Assembly (NCBI GenBank): GCA_036265385.1
Contig: DATAPD010000035.1
Location: 1-9,142 of the forward strand
DNA: 9,142 bases
Source of the DNA: DATAPD01 sp036265385
GTDB taxonomy: Bacteria; Acidobacteriota; Terriglobia; Terriglobales; Acidobacteriaceae
Reading direction: 5' to 3'
Shown here one piece after another: positions 6,172 to 9,142 of this stretch. The stretch's first letter is position 1. Each line of letters opens with the position of its first letter. Made by a program: the position numbers and the translations under genes. The notes below the pieces were generated by a model. It ran no database searches and was not told the origin of the DNA. It was given only the letters and a program-made list of their open reading frames with translations.

Positions 6172-7272
6172 ATGGCTGACGAGCGTTCCAAGGCAATAGA
6201 ACTGGCGTTCTCACAGATAGAAAAACAGTTTGGAAAAGGCTCGATCATGCGGTTGGGATCGAAAGAAGCCGTGGTCCCGATCTCGGTAATTCCCACAGGA
6301 GCTATTTCCTTCGACGCTGCCTTAGGAGTGGGGGGCTTTCCCCGCGGGCGTGTGGTTGAGATTTTCGGCCCGGAGTCGTCGGGCAAGACGACCATTGCCT
6401 TGCAAGTGATTGCCGAGGCCCAGAAAACCGGAGGCATGGCCGCTTTTGTAGATGCGGAACACGCGCTGGATCCCGCATACGCCAAGAAACTGGGCGTAGA
6501 CGTAGACAACCTTCTCGTGTCTCAGCCCGACTATGGCGAACAGGCGCTGGAGATTGCTGAGGCTCTGGTCCGGTCGGGCGCTCTGGATGTCCTGGTCGTG
6601 GATTCCGTCGCAGCCCTGGTTCCGAAGGCGGAACTGGATGGCGAAATGGGCGATAGCCATATGGGATTGCAGGCCCGGTTGATGTCACAGGCCCTACGAA
6701 AGCTGACCGGCATCGTTTCGAAGTCGCGCACGTGTCTGATCTTCATCAACCAGATCCGGGAAAAGATCGGGGTAATGTTCGGTAATCCCGAGACCACCAC
6801 CGGAGGCCGTGCTTTGAAGTTTTACTCTTCTGTCCGCATCGACATCCGGCGCATCGCGGCTATCAAGGAGGGCGATATTGTCACCGGCTCGCGTACTCGG
6901 GTGAAGGTGGTGAAAAACAAGGTCGCGGCTCCTTTCCGTGAAGCCGAGTTTGACATCCTCTATGGCGAAGGCATCTCGCGGGAAGGAGACCTGCTTGATC
7001 TCGCTGCCAATAACAACATCGTCGAAAAATCGGGTTCATGGTTCAGCTATAAAGGCGAGCGTATCGGCCAAGGGCGCGAAAATGCGCGCCAGTTCCTGAG
7101 AGACAACAAAGAAGTTCTGGCAAGAATTAACGTCGAAGTTCGTAAGCATCTGGGACTTTCCGCGCCGGAAAAAGAGAACACGCAAGCAGCCCAGGCATCG
7201 GCGGGCGGTCGCGTGACGACGATGCCCAGTGCTGCGCCAGAGCCGACGAAAGTGCCGGCTGCGCGCCGTTGA
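6172..7272 (+). CDS. recA: Recombinase RecA
   Basis: This 366-residue cytoplasmic protein is a full-length RecA, the ATP-dependent strand-exchange protein that forms filaments on single-stranded DNA and triggers LexA self-cleavage. It starts with the standard N-terminal helix and the block KQFGKGSIMRLG (18-29). It has Walker A GPESSGKTT (66-74), the glutamate-bearing FVDAEHALDP (92-101), Walker B LVVDSVAALVPKAEL (141-155), DNA-binding loop L1 (about 155-165, DGEMGDSHMG), and NQIREKIGVMFGNPETTTGG (193-212), which holds loop L2. The C-terminal domain is complete, and after about residue 335 there is a low-complexity Ala/Pro/Thr tail ending in RR instead of the acidic tail found in Escherichia coli. 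All key residues are present, and no intein is seen. It has its own promoter and a downstream inverted repeat, so it is probably mainly monocistronic. Confidence 0.99.
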   Translation: MADERSKAIELAFSQIEKQFGKGSIMRLGSKEAVVPISVIPTGAISFDAALGVGGFPRGRVVEIFGPESSGKTTIALQVIAEAQKTGGMAAFVDAEHALDPAYAKKLGVDVDNLLVSQPDYGEQALEIAEALVRSGALDVLVVDSVAALVPKAELDGEMGDSHMGLQARLMSQALRKLTGIVSKSRTCLIFINQIREKIGVMFGNPETTTGGRALKFYSSVRIDIRRIAAIKEGDIVTGSRTRVKVVKNKVAAPFREAEFDILYGEGISREGDLLDLAANNNIVEKSGSWFSYKGERIGQGRENARQFLRDNKEVLARINVEVRKHLGLSAPEKENTQAAQASAGGRVTTMPSAAPEPTKVPAARR

Positions 7273-7282
7273 TAATTCTGCA

Positions 7283-7322
7283 ATGGGTGTCATCTCTACC
7301 TGTAGTGCGAGCTGACACCCAT
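7283..7322 (+). terminator. 10-bp perfect inverted repeat downstream of recA
   Basis: ATGGGTGTCA (7283-7292) and TGACACCCAT (7313-7322) are exact reverse complements around a 20-base loop, starting 10 bases after the recA stop. The loop can form a further small CTA/TAG stem. It is followed by a C/T-rich stretch (CCACTCTTCTTCC), not a clean T run. It probably ends or stabilises the recA transcript. A protein-binding operator is possible because the arms are perfect. Confidence 0.55.
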
Positions 7323-7398
7323 CCACTCTTCTTCCGAAACATCAATTGCCAATTCTGTTTCCTGCCGAATAGAATCTTCCTTACTCTCCCGAACTGGT

Positions 7399-7410
7399 GT
7401 CCGTGAGGAC
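7399..7410 (+). promoter_or_regulatory. Hairpin with GUGA tetraloop over the coaD ribosome site
   Basis: GTCC, loop GTGA, GGAC form a 4-bp stem capped by a GNRA-type tetraloop, extendable by one G-C pair past a bulge. It covers the only Shine-Dalgarno-like sequence (GAGG, 7405-7408), which lies only four bases before the TTG start. This could lower coaD translation. The fold is inferred from base pairing. Confidence 0.35.
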
Positions 7411-7412
7411 CA

Positions 7413-7946
7413 TTGAAGAAAGTCACTGCGATTTATCCCGGCTCCTTTGATCCGCTGACCAATGGGCACCTGGATTTGATCGAGCGGGGCAGCAAGATTT
7501 TCGACCGGCTGATCGTCGCCATCTTGCGAAACACGGAGAAGACACCTTTGTTTTCCTTGGCTGAGCGCCGTGACATGATGGAAGCTATGACCGAGCCGTG
7601 GAAGAACGTGAGCGTGGACACGTTTGAAGGGTTGATGGTGGATTACGCGGTGAAAGTAAGAGCGACTGCCGTTCTGCGCGGGATACGGGCGATTAGCGAT
7701 TACGAATACGAACTCCAGATGGCATTAATGAACCGCAAACTCGCGCCAAATCTGGAGACGGTTTTCATGATGCCGGCGGAGGCGTACTCGTATTTGAGTT
7801 CGCGCCTTGTACGCGAGATCGCGCAATTGGGTGGAGTGGTCAAAGGACTGGTGCCCGACTTGGTTCAGCAGCGATTGCGAGAGAAGTTGGAGCCTGCGCA
7901 TAGATTTGAAGACGTCAGTACTTCTCGAACAGGAAAAAAGAAATGA
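7413..7946 (+). CDS. coaD: Phosphopantetheine adenylyltransferase CoaD (TTG start)
   Basis: This 177-residue cytoplasmic nucleotidyltransferase converts 4'-phosphopantetheine and ATP to dephospho-CoA and pyrophosphate, the penultimate step of coenzyme A synthesis. It shows AIYPGSFDPLTNGHLDLIER (6-25) with the TNGH version of the (T/H)xGH ATP motif at 16-19. RGIRAISDYEYELQMALMNR (89-108) and the C-terminal YSYLSSRLVREIAQLGG (125-141) match the ISSS.vrEia motif. Length slightly exceeds the usual 160-165 residues because of a basic tail ending in GKKK. The start is TTG at 7413: an in-frame TGA lies at 7404-7406, and the conserved KKVTAIYPG begins directly after TTG, so no ATG or GTG is possible upstream. 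Its stop overlaps the ATG of the aminotransferase (ATGA), indicating translational coupling. Gene order recA then coaD places it after the recA inverted repeat. Confidence 0.96.
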   Translation: MKKVTAIYPGSFDPLTNGHLDLIERGSKIFDRLIVAILRNTEKTPLFSLAERRDMMEAMTEPWKNVSVDTFEGLMVDYAVKVRATAVLRGIRAISDYEYELQMALMNRKLAPNLETVFMMPAEAYSYLSSRLVREIAQLGGVVKGLVPDLVQQRLREKLEPAHRFEDVSTSRTGKKK

Positions 7947-9142
7947 CGGTAGCGACAGAACTAAGCCTCGTGCTAAAGCTTACGGAACGCATCAATCGGA
8001 TTGAGCCTTCGGCAACCATGGCAGTTGTGGCCGAAGCCGAGAAACTGCGTAGCCAGGGAATAGATGTCGTTGATTTTGGCGCCGGCGAGCCGCATTTCGC
8101 GACGCCGCAGCATATCAAGGACGCGGCGATTGCGGCGATCCAGGGGAACTTCACGAAGTACACAGCTGTAGGCGGGACGGCAGAGCTGCGCGATGCAATT
8201 GTGCAGCGGCATGCGGCTGACCTAGGCTCTGACTATCGCCGCGAGGAAACCATGGCGTCGGTCGGTGGGAAGCACGTGCTGTTCAATGCCATTCAAGTTC
8301 TGATCGACCATGGTGACGAAGTCATCTTGCCGGTGCCCTACTGGGTTTCTTTCAAGGACATGATCCGGTACTCCGGTGGCACTCCTGTTTTGGTTCAGAC
8401 CGACGAAGAAAACGGATTCGGCTTGACGGCAGAGATGGTCGAGCGCGCGATGACTCCGCGAACGAAGATGATCATTCTCAATTCCCCCTCGAATCCTGCG
8501 GGGGCGGTCATGAGTCCGGAGGACATGACGGCGATCGTTCGCCTAGCTCTTCAGCGTGGTATCTGGGTAATTTCCGACGAGTGCTACGTATATCTCAACT
8601 ACACGGGCAAGCGCTTCTCCGTCGGTTGCCTGAGCGAATGCAAGGAGCGCATGATCGTGGTGGGTTCATTGTCGAAAACCTATGCGATGACCGGTTGGCG
8701 CCTAGGGTACGCGCTGGCGCCTGCGGCAGTAATCAATGCGATGCAAAAATTACAGAGCCAATCGACTTCCAATCCAACTTCGATTGTGCAAAAGGCTGCA
8801 GTTGCAGGACTCAAAGGGGCTCAAGACTGCATCGAAGAGATGAAACTTGAGTACATCCGGCTGCGCGATCATGTGGTCAAGGGACTGCGTTCGATCCCTG
8901 GTGTGTCATGCACCATGCCACAGGGTGCTTTCTATGCTTACCCGAACGTCTCCGCTTTTTTCGGCAGGAGCGGAATTCGATCGGCTTCCGACATCGCAGG
9001 CAGATTGTTACGTGAGGCGCACGTGGCGGCGGTGCCCGGGGAGGGATTCGGTACAGCCGAACACATCCGGGTGTCGTATCCTACGACCACAGCAGAGCTA
9101 GACCGCGGCCTCGAACGAATGCGCAAGTTTTTTGCTTCCCTG
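7943..9142 (+). CDS. Class I pyridoxal-phosphate aminotransferase, aspartate aminotransferase type (open at the window edge)
   Basis: An uninterrupted frame of 400 codons starts at the ATG overlapping the coaD stop and reaches the window end without a stop. Because the family is usually about 395-410 residues, nearly all of it is present. Fold type I motifs are clear: FGAGEPHFATP (45-55), KYTAVGGTAELR (72-83), VPYWVSF (131-137), and NSPSNPAGAV (180-189) with Asn184. They continue with ISDECYVYL (210-218, Asp212 and Tyr215), the PLP lysine Lys245 in GSLSKTYAMTGWRLGYA (241-257), and the carboxylate-binding Arg376 in HIRVSYP. The GxGEPxF and KYT patterns are typical of subgroup Ib aspartate (sometimes prephenate) aminotransferases, which make aspartate or glutamate from oxaloacetate and 2-oxoglutarate. 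AGGAAAAAAGAA before the ATG supplies a ribosome site inside coaD. Substrate specificity is inferred; other class I transaminases remain possible. Confidence 0.93.
   Translation, partial: MTVATELSLVLKLTERINRIEPSATMAVVAEAEKLRSQGIDVVDFGAGEPHFATPQHIKDAAIAAIQGNFTKYTAVGGTAELRDAIVQRHAADLGSDYRREETMASVGGKHVLFNAIQVLIDHGDEVILPVPYWVSFKDMIRYSGGTPVLVQTDEENGFGLTAEMVERAMTPRTKMIILNSPSNPAGAVMSPEDMTAIVRLALQRGIWVISDECYVYLNYTGKRFSVGCLSECKERMIVVGSLSKTYAMTGWRLGYALAPAAVINAMQKLQSQSTSNPTSIVQKAAVAGLKGAQDCIEEMKLEYIRLRDHVVKGLRSIPGVSCTMPQGAFYAYPNVSAFFGRSGIRSASDIAGRLLREAHVAAVPGEGFGTAEHIRVSYPTTTAELDRGLERMRKFFASL

Noticed and set aside
6012..6509. 165-residue minus-strand open frame
   Set aside because: It is antisense to the start of recA and its promoter, and its composition is that of a reverse-strand shadow.
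1..9142. CRISPR array, tRNA, rRNA, insertion sequence or phage genes
   Set aside because: No spaced direct repeats, cloverleaf, transposase motif or terminal repeats were seen; the content is conserved chromosomal genes.

Overview
The window looks like an ordinary chromosomal stretch from a moderately GC-rich Gram-negative bacterium, most probably a soil Acidobacteriota (Terriglobia type). This assignment is an inference. It rests on the tandem-domain ThyX-like protein, the secreted LolA-like protein without a lipobox, the small acidic protein of a type I associate with that phylum, and the run recA, coaD, class I aminotransferase. I see no mobile element, phage gene, tRNA, rRNA or CRISPR array.

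Left half, minus strand (about 3750 down to 1): five genes run in one direction with short gaps. In transcription order they are a secreted LolA/LppX-like protein, a DUF2071 (YqjF-type) protein, a CPA2-type Na+/H+ or K+/H+ antiporter, the fatty-acid synthesis reductase fabG, and the cut-off N-terminus of what may be a GNAT acetyltransferase. Gaps are 26, 54 and 73 bases, so cotranscription is possible, but fabG also has its own perfect TATAAT box. Functionally the set is mixed: envelope, unknown, ion transport and lipid synthesis.

Right half, plus strand (about 3955 to 9142): a divergent 204-base region separates the two halves. It is followed by a 525-residue protein with two ThyX-like halves, a 100-residue very acidic and probably disordered small protein, recA, coaD with a TTG start, and a class I (aspartate type) aminotransferase. 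The aminotransferase overlaps coaD by ATGA and runs open to the window edge. recA has an extended -10 promoter (TGATATAAT) and is followed by a perfect 10-bp inverted repeat that probably ends or attenuates its transcript. coaD and the aminotransferase look translationally coupled.

The points most worth a second look are the duplicated ThyX-like protein, in which neither half keeps the complete canonical signature; the structured leader of the small acidic protein, which carries an anti-Shine-Dalgarno stretch able to pair with its ribosome site; the GNRA hairpin over the ribosome site of TTG-started coaD; and the missing start codon of the GNAT-like frame at the left edge. I found no convincing wholly new multi-gene system here.
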